Origin: Microbacterium sp. MYb66
GTDB taxonomy: Bacteria > Actinomycetota > Actinomycetes > Actinomycetales > Microbacteriaceae
DNA: 64,000 nucleotides
Direction of reading: 5' to 3'
Assembly (NCBI RefSeq): GCF_002979435.1
Contig: NZ_PCOV01000003.1
Coordinates: 248,001 to 312,000, forward strand
Shown here: positions 32,966-42,491 of the stretch, piece after piece
Numbering within the stretch: the stretch's first letter is position 1
How the letters are laid out: each line of letters opens with the position of its first letter
Program-made: the position numbers and the translations under genes
The notes under the pieces: generated by a model
The model's input: the letters and a program-made list of their open reading frames with translations, nothing else
Databases searched by the model: none
Told to the model about the DNA's origin: nothing

Positions 32966-34390
32966 GTGACGAGTAGAGAACGAGTAGCGATCATCGGCGC
33001 CGGCCCCTCGGGTATGGCGCAGCTGCGGGCCTTCGAATCCGCGGCCCGCGCCGGGGCGGAGATCCCCGAACTGGTCTGCTTCGAGAAGCAGGCCGACTGG
33101 GGCGGACAGTGGAACTTCACCTGGCGCACGGGACTGGACGAGTTCGGCGAGCCGGTGCACTCCAGCATGTACCGCAACCTGTGGTCGAACGGCCCGAAGG
33201 AGGCGCTGGAGTTCGCGGACTACAGCTTCGACGAGCACTTCGGCCGCCCCATCTCCTCCTACCCGCCGCGTCCCGTGCTGTGGGACTACATCGCCGGGCG
33301 CCTGGAGAAGAGCGACGTGCGCGACCTGATCCGCTTCCAGACCGTGGTGCGCTGGATCGAGTTCGACGACGAGCGCGAGGTGTTCACGCTCACCAGCGAG
33401 AACCTGCCGACGGGTGAGTCGACCGTGGAGGAGTTCGACCGCGTGATCATCGCCAGCGGGCACTTCTCCTTCCCGAACGTGCCGGACTTCCCCGGCATCG
33501 AGACGTTCCCCGGCTACATCAGCCACGCCCATGACTTCCGCGGCGCCGAGGCCTTCGCGGACAAGGACGTGCTCGTGATCGGAGCGAGCTACTCGGCGGA
33601 AGACATCGGCAGTCAGGCGTTCAAGATGGGAGCCCGCTCGGTGACGGCGAGCTTCCGGTCGGCGCCCATGGGATACGACTGGCCCGAGGGCATCGAGGAG
33701 CGCCCGGTGGTCGAGCGTTTCGAGGGCAGCACAGCGTTCTTCGCCGACGGCACCTCGAAGCACGTCGACGCGGTCATCCTGTGCACCGGGTACCTGCACA
33801 AGTACCCGTTCCTTCCCGACGATCTCGCGCTGTCCTCGCCGAACAACGTCTACCCCGACGGCCTGTATCGCGGGGTGGTGTGGCAGGGCAATCCGCGGCT
33901 GACCTACCTCGGCGCGCAGGACCAGTGGTTCACGTTCAACATGTTCGACGTGCAGGCCTGGTACGTGCGCGACCTCATCCTGGGGCGCCTCGCGCTGCCC
34001 GACGAGCAGGAGCGCGCCGCATCCATCGCCGAGTGGCGCACGCGCTTCGGTCAGATCGACTCGGCCGGGGCGGAGATCCGCTTCCAGGCCGACTACATCC
34101 GCGACCTGCTGCAGCTCACCGACTACCCGGAGTTCGACATCGACCGGGTCGTCGAGATCTTCCTCGCGTGGAAGCACGACAAGAAGGAAGACATCATGGG
34201 CTACCGCGACCGCATCTACGAGTCGGTCATGACCGGCACGCTCGCGGTCGTGCACCATACGCCGTGGCTCGAGGAGCTCGACGACTCCCTCGAGCGCTAC
34301 CTCGACGTGGATCCGGATGCCGTCGAGCCGACACGGAGCATCGCGGGCCGGTCCCGTGATGACGACCGCGAGGCGCTCGCCGCCGTCTGA
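32966..34390 (+). CDS. tmm: Trimethylamine monooxygenase (flavin-dependent)
   Basis: A 474-residue class B flavin monooxygenase that oxidises trimethylamine to trimethylamine N-oxide with NADPH and oxygen. The FAD motif GAGPSG is at residues 11-16, the FMO fingerprint [11 protein letters not shown] at 181-191, and the NADPH loop [12 protein letters not shown] starts at 206. Long stretches such as [29 protein letters not shown] and [14 protein letters not shown] match, from memory, the Methylocella and marine Roseobacter Tmm enzymes closely, far beyond generic FMOs. The start is GTG at 32966, with GAGGA eight bases upstream. There are no linked methylamine-utilisation or transporter genes. Indole or other amine oxidation is an alternative use. 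Confidence 0.88.
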   Translation: MTSRERVAIIGAGPSGMAQLRAFESAARAGAEIPELVCFEKQADWGGQWNFTWRTGLDEFGEPVHSSMYRNLWSNGPKEALEFADYSFDEHFGRPISSYPPRPVLWDYIAGRLEKSDVRDLIRFQTVVRWIEFDDEREVFTLTSENLPTGESTVEEFDRVIIASGHFSFPNVPDFPGIETFPGYISHAHDFRGAEAFADKDVLVIGASYSAEDIGSQAFKMGARSVTASFRSAPMGYDWPEGIEERPVVERFEGSTAFFADGTSKHVDAVILCTGYLHKYPFLPDDLALSSPNNVYPDGLYRGVVWQGNPRLTYLGAQDQWFTFNMFDVQAWYVRDLILGRLALPDEQERAASIAEWRTRFGQIDSAGAEIRFQADYIRDLLQLTDYPEFDIDRVVEIFLAWKHDKKEDIMGYRDRIYESVMTGTLAVVHHTPWLEELDDSLERYLDVDPDAVEPTRSIAGRSRDDDREALAAV

Positions 34391-34407
34391 TCGCCGACGG
34401 CTTGTCA

Positions 34408-34491
34408 CGCCGACCCACCCCTTTGTGGTCGACCCGCCCCCTTTCGTGCGCACGCAGAGGGGTGGGCCGATCGTAAGGGGGTGGGTCGGCG
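34408..34491. repeat. Nested palindromic element between convergent genes
   Basis: The 14-base arm CGCCGACCCACCCC (34408-34421) pairs exactly with 34478-34491. Inside it a second, less perfect pair (GACCCGCCCC at 34431-34440 against GGGGTGGGCC around 34459-34468) makes a nested structure: two direct units of about 20 bases followed by two inverted ones. It lies between tmm and the Pr6Pr gene, which converge, so it could act as a two-way terminator. Its organisation is that of a small REP- or MITE-like element. Confidence 0.65.
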
Positions 34492-34529
34492 TCAGAACGC
34501 GAGGTCGGCGTCAGAGCGCGAGGTCGGCG
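34484..34529. repeat. 19-bp tandem repeat across the Pr6Pr stop codon
   Basis: Units GGTCGGCGTCAGAACGCGA (34484-34502) and GGTCGGCGTCAGAGCGCGA (34503-34521) differ at one base, and a third partial unit follows. The stop codon of the gene ending at 34511 lies in the second unit, so slippage here would move the C-terminus. Confidence 0.75.
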
Positions 34530-35242
34530 GGGGGTATCGCGGCGTCGGCGGTCGAGTCCGACACGATCGCCCGCCGACGGCCCACCCACACGACGAGGGC
34601 GGCGGCGCCGATGATGATCGCGGCGATCAGCAGCACGTAGAGGGAGACGCCTCCGTAGCCGCCGGGCTGCGCCGGGTCGAGGAACGGGTAGGGGTACCAC
34701 GACGGCTTCCCGGACGCCGGGGCGATCACCAGGTTCGCCCGGATCAGGGTGTAGATCACCCAGACGATCGGGAAGATGGCGGCGATCCCCACGGCGCCCC
34801 AGCCGAGGGAGCGACGCCGCGGGGCGAACAGCACATCGGCCAGCATGATGATCGGGATCACGACGTGCAGCACCTCGTTCGACCAGCCCACGGTCGAGCC
34901 CTGGGGCAGCTCGATGCCGCGCAGCAACAGGTTGTAGACCACGCCGGTGACGATCATGTAGGTGCTGGCGCACATCAACAGGATCGCGAGCCAGCGGGGT
35001 TCGGCCGTCGAGCCGCGGTGAGCGAGCGCCCAGAAGCCGCCGCACGCCAGTGCGACCACGGCGAGCACGTTCGACTCGATCGTGAAGAAGCTGAAGAAGT
35101 TCGCGATGACCGTAGGAAGATGCGCGCCCCACTCGGTCGTCGCCGCGCCGGCGATCTCGAGGGTACGGATGAGCTGCGCGATGATCGCTGCCGCAGCGAG
35201 TACGGCTGCGGCGATGCGCAGATAGGGCCACCAGGTCGTCAT
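34511..35242 (-). CDS. Pr6Pr-family membrane protein
   Basis: A 243-residue protein with six helices and the Pr6Pr/FAR-17a-like pattern. TIESNVLAVVAL in the third helix region, MIVTGVVYNLLLRG, a His in NEVLHVVIPIIMLADVL and the C-terminal KPSWYPYPFLDP before the last helix are typical. No biochemical function is established for bacterial members. The ATG at 35242 has GGAGG four bases upstream. The stop is in a 19-base tandem repeat. Confidence 0.8.
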   Translation of the reverse strand: MTTWWPYLRIAAAVLAAAAIIAQLIRTLEIAGAATTEWGAHLPTVIANFFSFFTIESNVLAVVALACGGFWALAHRGSTAEPRWLAILLMCASTYMIVTGVVYNLLLRGIELPQGSTVGWSNEVLHVVIPIIMLADVLFAPRRRSLGWGAVGIAAIFPIVWVIYTLIRANLVIAPASGKPSWYPYPFLDPAQPGGYGGVSLYVLLIAAIIIGAAALVVWVGRRRAIVSDSTADAAIPPADLAL

Positions 35243-35346
35243 TTCGCCTCCGTCGGCAACTGTAGCGGCAGGTTTCCGTAGACTGCGGCACCGATATATC
35301 GATATCGTCGGACCGTTCACGCAGCACGCGCATGGCGGAGGGGCAT

Positions 35347-37506
35347 ATGAGCGAAGGCGGAAACAGCACGATCGATGCGAGCGGAGCCAAGAAGCGGCGA
35401 TTCAGCCGGGCCGGGCTCAGCATCCAGTCCAAACTCCTGATCATGTTGCTGGCGGTGAGCCTCGTCTCCTCGGTGATCGTCGGTGCGATCGGCTTCGTGA
35501 ACGGGCGGCAGTCGCTGCACGACTCAGCCGTCGACCAGCTGATCACCATTCGCTCGATGCGTGCGGCGGAGGTCACCACCTTCATGGAGAGCGTTCGGCG
35601 CGATGCCTCGCTGCACTCCCGCAACCTCAGCGCACAGAGCATGTCGACGGCCGTGAACGCAGGCTTCGCCGACCTCGCCGACGCGGAGCTCGACGAGAGC
35701 CAGAGTGAAGAACTGGAGACCTATTACAAGGACGTCTTCATCCCCGAACTCGAGGTCCGCTCCGGCGAGGAGTATGGAGACACCGCCTTCATCCCCGACT
35801 CCGCAGCCGGACAGTACGTGCAGCTGCAGTACGCGCTGGGGAACGAGGACTTCGACGCCGACTACGACGCGCAGCTGACCTTCAACGACAGCGGAGACGG
35901 CACCGACTACTCGGCTGCGATCGACCGCTACGGCGACTACTTCACGCGCCTGGTGCAGGAAGCCGGGTACGAGGATGCTCTGCTGCTCAACCTCGACGGT
36001 GACGTCACGTTCTCCGCCTACAAGGGTGTCGAGCTCGGCACGAACGTCCTGACCGGACCGTACCGCGACTCCGTCCTGGCGAAGGCCTACGCCGAGGCGA
36101 TCGCGACGAACTCCGTCAACACCGTCGTCCTCACCGATTTCGACCGCTGGATCCCTTCTCTGAACGTCCCCGCGATGTGGGTCGTCTCCCCGGTCGGGAA
36201 TGACAGCGGCATCACCGGCGCGATGGCGTTCCAGATCTCCATCGACACGATCAACGACGTGATGACCGGCGGCGAGCAGTGGAAGGAGCAGGGTCTCGGC
36301 GATACCGGCGAGGTCTACCTCGTCGGACGCGACGACCTCATGCGCAGCACCGCGCGCCGGCTCGTGGAAGACCCGGACGACTACGTGAAGCGCCTGATCA
36401 GCGGAGGGATGGCTCCGACGATCGTCGACCGCATCGCCGCGATCAAGGGCACCGTCCTGCTGCAGCCCGTGGACACGAAGGCCGTGCAGGAGGCGCAGGC
36501 CGGCCGCAGCGGCACGGTCGTCGGTCGGGACTTCATCGGCGGCGAGAGCGTCACGGCCTACGCCCCGCTCGAGATCGAGGGACTCGACTGGGTCGTGATC
36601 GCCCGGATCGATACGGCGGAGGCGTTCGAGCCGGTGAACGTCTTCACCCGCAACGTGCTGCTCTCGCTGCTCGGCATCCTGCTCGGCGTCTCGCTGCTCT
36701 CGCTCCTGCTCGCGCAGGTGTTCACACGCCCGATCCATCGCCTGGTCGGCGCCGTGCACCGTGTCGCCGAGGGGGATCTCGACGTGCAGGTGCCACAGGG
36801 TTCGCGCGACGAGTTCGGCGATCTCGGCAGTGCGTTCAACGACATGGCTTCGAGCCTGCGGATCAAGCAGGACCTGATCGAGGAGCAGCAGAAGGAGAAC
36901 GAGAAGCTGCTGCACACCCTGATGCCCGAGAGCGTCGCGACAAAGTACAAGCAGGGTGAGGAAGCGATCACCGAGGCGCACGAGAACGTGTCCGTCGTGT
37001 TCGCCGAGCTCGTCGGTTTCGACGACCTCGCGCGCGAGATGAGCGCCGAGGAGGAGATCGGCCTGCTGAACACCCTGATGCGCGGGTTCGACGAGGCGGC
37101 CGAGAAGGCGGGCGTCGAGAAGGTGCGCACGCTGCGTGGCGGCTACCTCGCGTCGTCGGGCCTCATCGTGCCGCGCGTCGACAACATCCGGCGCACGGTC
37201 GAGTTCGCACGGAGTCTGCTCGGGGTGCTCGAGCGGTTCAACGCGCAGAACGGCACGCAGATCTCGCTGCGCGCAGGCGTCCACACCGGGACGGTGACGA
37301 GCGGTCTCGTGGCGCGGACGAGCCTCGCCTACGACCTCTGGGGCGACGCCGTGAACCTCGCCTACCGGGTGCGCTCGGTCAGCGGTGAGCCCGGCATCTA
37401 CGTGAGTCAGACCGTGCGCGATCGCACGCAGGAGATCGTCACCTACGTCGAAGCGGGGACGGTGGAGACGCAGGGCAGGACCGAGACCGTGTGGAAGGTG
37501 GTCTGA
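35347..37506 (+). CDS. Membrane receptor with HAMP and degenerate class III cyclase domain
   Basis: A 719-residue receptor. TM1 lies at about 29-51 and a 380-residue extracellular sensor (Cache-like by size and layout) at 52-435. TM2 is at 436-459 and HAMP at 460-513, followed by a helical linker with the cyclase-type HTLMPESVATKYKQGE and a class III nucleotidyl cyclase fold at about 545-705. The first metal Asp is Glu554 (VVFAELVGF). The second is Gly598, because TIGDAYM reads TLRGGYL, and the preceding Lys is Arg. YDLWGDAVNLAYRV keeps the transition-state Asn/Arg. Catalysis is therefore doubtful. The ATG at 35347 is preferred over 35332, because GGAGGGG precedes it. The next gene starts two bases after the stop. 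Confidence 0.85.
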   Translation: MSEGGNSTIDASGAKKRRFSRAGLSIQSKLLIMLLAVSLVSSVIVGAIGFVNGRQSLHDSAVDQLITIRSMRAAEVTTFMESVRRDASLHSRNLSAQSMSTAVNAGFADLADAELDESQSEELETYYKDVFIPELEVRSGEEYGDTAFIPDSAAGQYVQLQYALGNEDFDADYDAQLTFNDSGDGTDYSAAIDRYGDYFTRLVQEAGYEDALLLNLDGDVTFSAYKGVELGTNVLTGPYRDSVLAKAYAEAIATNSVNTVVLTDFDRWIPSLNVPAMWVVSPVGNDSGITGAMAFQISIDTINDVMTGGEQWKEQGLGDTGEVYLVGRDDLMRSTARRLVEDPDDYVKRLISGGMAPTIVDRIAAIKGTVLLQPVDTKAVQEAQAGRSGTVVGRDFIGGESVTAYAPLEIEGLDWVVIARIDTAEAFEPVNVFTRNVLLSLLGILLGVSLLSLLLAQVFTRPIHRLVGAVHRVAEGDLDVQVPQGSRDEFGDLGSAFNDMASSLRIKQDLIEEQQKENEKLLHTLMPESVATKYKQGEEAITEAHENVSVVFAELVGFDDLAREMSAEEEIGLLNTLMRGFDEAAEKAGVEKVRTLRGGYLASSGLIVPRVDNIRRTVEFARSLLGVLERFNAQNGTQISLRAGVHTGTVTSGLVARTSLAYDLWGDAVNLAYRVRSVSGEPGIYVSQTVRDRTQEIVTYVEAGTVETQGRTETVWKVV

Positions 37507-37508
37507 TC

Positions 37509-38933
37509 ATGGGCGACGTCTTCACCGGCGGGTGGGGCTGGTGGATCATCGGGCTCGCCGTCGGCGTGCCCGTGCTGCTCGTGGTCCTCACCGAGCTCAT
37601 CGGCACACTGACGCGTCGCGGCAACCCGGTGGCGAAGCCGCTGCGGATGCTGCGCAACTGGGTCGTCCCCGTCGGGGCGCTGTTCGCACTGCTCGTCTTC
37701 GCGATCCAGTCGCCCGCCGATCAGGTGTGGACGCGGGTCGTGGCGACCGTGTTCGGGTTCCTCATCATCCTGCTCGTGCTGTCGGCGTTCAATGTCGCGC
37801 TCTTCGCGAATGCGAAGCCGGGATCCTGGCGGGAGCGCATCCCCTCGATCTTCGTGGAGATCGGCAGGCTCGTCCTGGTGGGCGTCGGTCTCGCGCTGCT
37901 GTTCTCCTGGGTATGGGATGCCGACGTGGGCGGCCTCTTCACCGCTCTCGGCGTCGGATCGATCGTGATCGGTCTCGCCCTGCAGAACGCGGTGGGCGGC
38001 GTGATCTCCGGTCTGCTGCTGCTGTTCGAGCAGCCGTTCAAGATCGGCGACTGGCTGGATGCCGCCGGCGTCAAGGGCCGGGTCGTCGAGGTGAACTGGC
38101 GCGCCGTGCACATCGACACGGGCTCCGGCATCCAGATCGTGCCGAACTCGACCCTCTCCGGCGCCTCGTTCACGAACATGAGTGAGCCAGAAGGGCCGTA
38201 CTACTCCGAGACGGCTGTGAAGTTCTCGACCGACGACCCTCCGCACGAGGTGATCGCGCTGCTCGTCGAGGTGGCCGACTCGCTTCCGATGCGACTGCAG
38301 CGCGAGCGGGCGACCGTCGACTACTCGGGTGCCGGCGCGTACTCCGTGTCGATTCCGGTGGCCGGTCCCGCCGACGCCCCCCGCGCGCTCTCCATGTACC
38401 TGTCGTGGCTCTGGTACGCGGCACGGCGTCGCGGATTCGCGCTCGACGGCGACTCCACGGACCCGCTCGCGGAGCCGCAGCGTCTGGTCGAGGCGATGCA
38501 CCAGATCGCGCCGACCCTGCATCTGCGCGACGACGACATCGAGGCGGTCCTCGCCGAGGCGCGCCTGGAGCGCTACGGCGTCGGCGAGATCGTGATGCCC
38601 AGCGGGGTCGTGCCCGACGAGGTGCGCGTGGTGCTGTCGGGCCGAGCGGTGCTCGCGCTCGATGTCGAGGGCGGTCGCGTCGAGTTCGCCGCGGCCGAGA
38701 AGGGCGACCTCATCGGGCAGACCGCTCTCACCCGCGAGCGCACGCAGGCCGTGACGGTCGCCGGTGAGATCCTCACGGTGGTCGTGCTGCCGCTCGACAC
38801 GATCGACGCTCTGATCCGCACGCGGCCACGGCTGGCCGCGGAGATCGGGGAGTCGCTCGAGCTCAAGCGGAGTCTGGCAGCGTCGCGGCTCGCCGAGCTC
38901 GGCATCGCCCGCGGGATCATCACGGGGCGCTGA
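37509..38933 (+). CDS. MscS-type channel fused to cyclic-nucleotide-binding-like domain
   Basis: A 474-residue channel. Four hydrophobic segments up to about residue 135 precede the MscS pore helix and beta domain (GLALQNAVGGVISGLLLLFE, then QPFKIGDWL and VEVNWRAVHI). An MscS C-terminal domain follows, and residues about 358-460 resemble a Crp-type cyclic-nucleotide-binding fold (VVLSGRAVLAL, KGDLIGQTALTRERTQAV). The phosphate cassette lacks the usual Arg just before the Ala (Gln is present instead). This is the layout of bacterial cyclic-nucleotide-gated (bCNG) MscS channels, which respond weakly or not at all to tension. The ATG at 37509 is two bases after the cyclase-like gene, so the pair is probably a receptor-channel module. 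Confidence 0.85.
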   Translation: MGDVFTGGWGWWIIGLAVGVPVLLVVLTELIGTLTRRGNPVAKPLRMLRNWVVPVGALFALLVFAIQSPADQVWTRVVATVFGFLIILLVLSAFNVALFANAKPGSWRERIPSIFVEIGRLVLVGVGLALLFSWVWDADVGGLFTALGVGSIVIGLALQNAVGGVISGLLLLFEQPFKIGDWLDAAGVKGRVVEVNWRAVHIDTGSGIQIVPNSTLSGASFTNMSEPEGPYYSETAVKFSTDDPPHEVIALLVEVADSLPMRLQRERATVDYSGAGAYSVSIPVAGPADAPRALSMYLSWLWYAARRRGFALDGDSTDPLAEPQRLVEAMHQIAPTLHLRDDDIEAVLAEARLERYGVGEIVMPSGVVPDEVRVVLSGRAVLALDVEGGRVEFAAAEKGDLIGQTALTRERTQAVTVAGEILTVVVLPLDTIDALIRTRPRLAAEIGESLELKRSLAASRLAELGIARGIITGR

Positions 38934-38946
38934 AGCGCTCGCGCGC

Positions 38947-39879
38947 TTACTCTCGCCGCTGCCACCGCAGCCGCGTGATCAGCACGCCGAGCAGGCACAG
39001 CGCGCCGCCGAGGAACATGAGCGGCGTGGGCACCTCGCCGAGGATGGCCCACGACATCAGGATCGCGATGGCCGGGACCACATAGGTCGTCGCCGAGGTC
39101 TGCCCCGCGGTGCTGCGCTGCAGCACGTACGCCCAGGTCGTGAAGGCGACCGCGGTCGGGAAGATGCCGAGGTACACGACCCACAGCGTCGCATCCAGCG
39201 GGGCGGTCTGGAGCGATCCGATGAGGGGCCCGATCCAGGGCAGCAGTGCGATGGTGCCGACGCCCGCCCCGAGCCAGGTCAGGGTCGTCGGATCGACGCC
39301 CGAGGTGAGCAGGCGCTTCTGCACGAGCGTGCACCCGGCGTACATGACCGCGGCGAGGAGGGCGAGCAGGAGGCCCGTGATGTCGGGGCCCGCGCTCGTG
39401 GAGGAGTTCATGCCGATGAGCACGACGCCGAGGAAGGCGATCGGCGCCCCGATCACGAGCGGCTTCGGGAACCCTTCGCGCAGGAACAGGCCGCTGAAGA
39501 CCACGACCATGAGGGGCGCGAGGTTGACGACCATCGCGGCGGTGCCCGCGTCGAGCGTGAGTTCCGCGCTGTTCAGAGCGAGGTTGTAGACGCAGAACCA
39601 GCCGACGCCCCACACCGCGATGAGCAGCCAGTGGCGGCGCTCCGGAAGACGGATGCCGTGCCGCAGCGCGATGATCGTCAGCACCAGCGTGCCCACCGCC
39701 ATCCGCAGCAGGGCGAGGGCGCCCGGGTCGTAGTGCGGCCCTGCGCCCCGGATGCCGATGAACGCGGACGCCCAGAGCACCACGGTGACCAGTGCGGCGA
39801 TGAGCACGAGCGCGCCCTGCTTCTTCGGTGCTCCGGTATCGGTGCGGATCCCGGGGTCGCCGGATGCGGCTCGTGACAT
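38947..39879 (-). CDS. EamA/DMT-family transporter
   Basis: A 310-residue drug/metabolite-type exporter with ten helices and two EamA repeats; the first has [20 protein letters not shown] and the second [20 protein letters not shown]. Members export amino acids, purines or drugs; no substrate can be assigned. The ATG at 39879 directly follows GGAGG with almost no spacing, so initiation efficiency is uncertain. The gene is convergent with the channel gene and divergent from purA. Confidence 0.86.
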   Translation of the reverse strand: MSRAASGDPGIRTDTGAPKKQGALVLIAALVTVVLWASAFIGIRGAGPHYDPGALALLRMAVGTLVLTIIALRHGIRLPERRHWLLIAVWGVGWFCVYNLALNSAELTLDAGTAAMVVNLAPLMVVVFSGLFLREGFPKPLVIGAPIAFLGVVLIGMNSSTSAGPDITGLLLALLAAVMYAGCTLVQKRLLTSGVDPTTLTWLGAGVGTIALLPWIGPLIGSLQTAPLDATLWVVYLGIFPTAVAFTTWAYVLQRSTAGQTSATTYVVPAIAILMSWAILGEVPTPLMFLGGALCLLGVLITRLRWQRRE

Positions 39880-39994
39880 CCTCCGATCCTCGCAGGGGCA
39901 TCCGACATCGAGCGAGCCGTCGGAGTGCCAACCGCCGTCGCTTTCCCGCCGGTCTGCAGGAAGGCGTCCGGGAGGGCGCACCGGAACCCTTCGA

Positions 39995-40000
39995 TAGGAT
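39995..40000 (+). promoter_or_regulatory. Probable -10 element of purA
   Basis: TAGGAT lies 65 bases before the purA ATG, leaving a leader of about 59 bases with AGGGGG as the ribosome site. No purine riboswitch-like fold is apparent by eye in so short a leader. Confidence 0.35.
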
Positions 40001-40065
40001 GGGACCGCCCGAAGAGGGCCAGCTCATCGGCCGGTGCGAACCCGGCGAAAGCCAGGGGGATACCC

Positions 40066-41352
40066 ATGCCAGGAATCGTTATCGTCGGCGTGCAGTGGGG
40101 CGACGAAGGAAAGGGCAAGGCCACCGATCTTCTCGGTGAGCGCACCGACTGGGTGGTGAAGTTCAACGGCGGCAACAACGCCGGACACACCGTCGTCGTG
40201 GGTGACGAGAAGTATGCGCTGCACCTGCTGCCCTCCGGCATCCTGTCTCCCGGCGTGACACCGGTGATCGGCAACGGCGTCGTGGTCGACCTCGAGGTGC
40301 TGTTCTTCGAGCTCGAGGCGCTCGCCGCCCGCGGTATCGACGTCTCGCGCCTCAAGGTCAGCGCGAACGCGCACATCATCACGCAGTACCACCGCACGCT
40401 CGACAAGGTCACCGAGCGCTTCCTCGGCAAGCGCATGATCGGCACGACCGGTCGCGGCATCGGCCCGGCGTACGCCGACAAGATCAACCGCGTCGGCATC
40501 CGGGTGCAGGACCTGTTCGACGAGAACATCCTGCGCCAGAAGGTCGAAGGCGCTCTCGACCAGAAGAACCACCTGCTGGTGAAGATCTTCAACCGCCGCG
40601 CGATCACCGCCGACGAGGTCGTCGAAGATCTGCTGTCGTACGCCGAGCGCCTGCGCCCGATGGTCGCCGACACCGGATACCTGATCGCGCAGGCGCTCGA
40701 CCGGGGCGAGGTCGTCGTGTTCGAGGGCGGCCAGGCGACGATGCTCGACATCGACCACGGCACCTACCCGTTCGTCACGTCGTCGTCCGCTACGGCAGGA
40801 GGCGCCTCGACCGGCGCGGGGGTCGGCCCCGGTGCTCTCGACCGCATCGTGGGCATCGTCAAGGCGTACACGACCCGTGTGGGGTCCGGGCCGTTCCCGA
40901 CCGAGCTCTTCGACGAGCAGGGCGAGTGGCTGCGCAAGCAGGGCTTCGAGTTCGGCACGACCACCGGCCGTCCGCGCCGCGTCGGCTGGTACGACGCGCC
41001 CATCACCCGCTACGCGACGCGCATCAACGGCATCACCGACCTCGTCCTCACCAAGCTCGACATCCTCACGGGTCTCGAGCAGATCCCGGTGTGCGTGGCC
41101 TACGACGTCGACGGCGAGCGCTTCGACGAGGTGCCGGTCAACCAGACCGACTTCCACCACGCGAAGCCGATCCTGGAGTACTTCCCCGGCTGGAGCGAGG
41201 ACATCTCGGTCGCGCGCACCTTCGAGGACCTGCCGAAGAACGCGCAGGACTACGTGCTGGCGCTCGAGAAGATGAGCAACACGCGCATCTCCGTGATCGG
41301 GGTCGGTCCCGAGCGCGACCAGGTCGTCGTCCGCCACGACCTGCTCGACTGA
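40066..41352 (+). CDS. purA: Adenylosuccinate synthetase
   Basis: A 428-residue enzyme joining IMP and aspartate with GTP to make adenylosuccinate, the first committed step of AMP synthesis. Motifs include the N-terminal GDEGKGK with its catalytic Asp, [44 protein letters not shown] (written in part: the IMP loop near residue 225) and the GTP-binding TKLDIL. The length is standard. The ATG at 40066 ([12 protein letters not shown]) follows a short leader. The lactonase gene starts eleven bases downstream and may be cotranscribed. Confidence 0.98.
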   Translation: MPGIVIVGVQWGDEGKGKATDLLGERTDWVVKFNGGNNAGHTVVVGDEKYALHLLPSGILSPGVTPVIGNGVVVDLEVLFFELEALAARGIDVSRLKVSANAHIITQYHRTLDKVTERFLGKRMIGTTGRGIGPAYADKINRVGIRVQDLFDENILRQKVEGALDQKNHLLVKIFNRRAITADEVVEDLLSYAERLRPMVADTGYLIAQALDRGEVVVFEGGQATMLDIDHGTYPFVTSSSATAGGASTGAGVGPGALDRIVGIVKAYTTRVGSGPFPTELFDEQGEWLRKQGFEFGTTTGRPRRVGWYDAPITRYATRINGITDLVLTKLDILTGLEQIPVCVAYDVDGERFDEVPVNQTDFHHAKPILEYFPGWSEDISVARTFEDLPKNAQDYVLALEKMSNTRISVIGVGPERDQVVVRHDLLD

Positions 41353-41363
41353 CCCGGCACACG

Positions 41364-42473
41364 ATGACGCGATTCTGGCTCGGCGGCTACGGCCCCGGCA
41401 TGGACGGTTCGGCTGAGGGAATCGGCCTGCTCGCGGGCGATGAGGGCCGCGAGGCCTCGACGCTCGCCTACCGGGGTGCGGTCGCGGAGACCCCGTCGCC
41501 GTCGTGGCTGACGCAGCATCCGTCCCTGGACGTGGTCTACGCGTCGCTCGAGGGGGACTCCGCCGTGCAGGCCTTCTCCCGCACGGGCGAATCGGCGCTC
41601 ACCCCGCTGGGCCCGCCCGCGGCGGTCGGCGAGAACGTCTGCCACGTGGCCGTCGATCCACGCGGGACCACGCTGATCGCCAGCTGCTACGGCGACGGGC
41701 GCGTGGTGCGGCTCGGACTGGATGCCGACGGACTCATCGTGCCTGCGAAGCCGGATGCCGCGGCTGCTCTCCGAGCGGCGCTGTTCGGCGACGACGAGGA
41801 TCCGGGTGCTCCGGTGCCGACTCCTCCCGGCGACGGCGTGGCGGCCGTGGACCCCTACGCCGCCGGCGGCGATCGGGCATCGCACGCGCACGCCGCGATC
41901 TTCCTTCCGGACGGACGCATCGCGACGACCGACCTCGGGTTCGACCTGGTGCGGTTCTGGCGGTTGAGCGGCAGCGGACTGGTCCTCGATCACGAGATCG
42001 TGCTCCCGCTCGGCACCGGGCCGCGACACATGGTCCTGCACCCCAGCGGCCACCTGCACGTGATCACCGAGTACTCGTGCGAGGTGTTCACGCTCGCCTC
42101 GGCGCCCGACGGCACCTGGAGCGTCGTGTCGTCGACGCTGTCGAGCCCGATCGCCCAGATCGGCATCGACTTTCCCGCCGAGCTCGCCCGCACGCGGGAC
42201 GGGCAGTTCCTCTACACGGCCCTGCGCGGCAGCAACACGATCGCGGCCCTGCGGGTGCGTGGCGGCGGCGAGACCCTCGAATCCGTGGCTCTCGCAGACT
42301 CGGGCGTCGACTGGCCGCGGCACCACCTGGTGCACGAGGGCAAGATGCTCGTCGCCGGCCAGCGCTCCGACACCATCACCCTGCTCGACCTCGACGAGCG
42401 GACGGGCGCGCCGCTCGGCATCCGCCACGAGGCCCAGGTCCCGTCGCCGACGCATTTCCTGCCCGTGCGCTGA
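41364..42473 (+). CDS. Lactonase-family beta-propeller protein (Pgl-like)
   Basis: A 369-residue seven-bladed beta-propeller of the YbhE / 6-phosphogluconolactonase family. Blades are marked by repeats such as PSWLTQHPSLDVVYAS, HVAVDPRGTTLIASC, SHAHAAIFLPDGRIATTDLG and GPRHMVLHPSGHLHVITE. The HAHA and GPRH motifs are the active-site side of the family. It may hydrolyse 6-phosphogluconolactone, but other lactones are possible and no pentose-phosphate gene is adjacent. The ATG at 41364 follows purA closely. Confidence 0.8.
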   Translation: MTRFWLGGYGPGMDGSAEGIGLLAGDEGREASTLAYRGAVAETPSPSWLTQHPSLDVVYASLEGDSAVQAFSRTGESALTPLGPPAAVGENVCHVAVDPRGTTLIASCYGDGRVVRLGLDADGLIVPAKPDAAAALRAALFGDDEDPGAPVPTPPGDGVAAVDPYAAGGDRASHAHAAIFLPDGRIATTDLGFDLVRFWRLSGSGLVLDHEIVLPLGTGPRHMVLHPSGHLHVITEYSCEVFTLASAPDGTWSVVSSTLSSPIAQIGIDFPAELARTRDGQFLYTALRGSNTIAALRVRGGGETLESVALADSGVDWPRHHLVHEGKMLVAGQRSDTITLLDLDERTGAPLGIRHEAQVPSPTHFLPVR

Positions 42474-42491
42474 GGCGCGGAAACTCCGCGC

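Noticed and set aside
32722..33177. 151-codon minus-strand frame between the small membrane gene and tmm
   Set aside because: It overlaps the 5' end of tmm, has no promoter or ribosome site and no recognisable sequence.
31148..34453. Reading the moxR frame as a 1100-residue protein starting near 34453
   Set aside because: The upstream part is antisense to tmm and has no recognisable content; ATG 32248 has a strong ribosome site.
39880..40065. Riboswitch upstream of purA
   Set aside because: The predicted leader of about 59 bases is too short and shows no purine-aptamer core.
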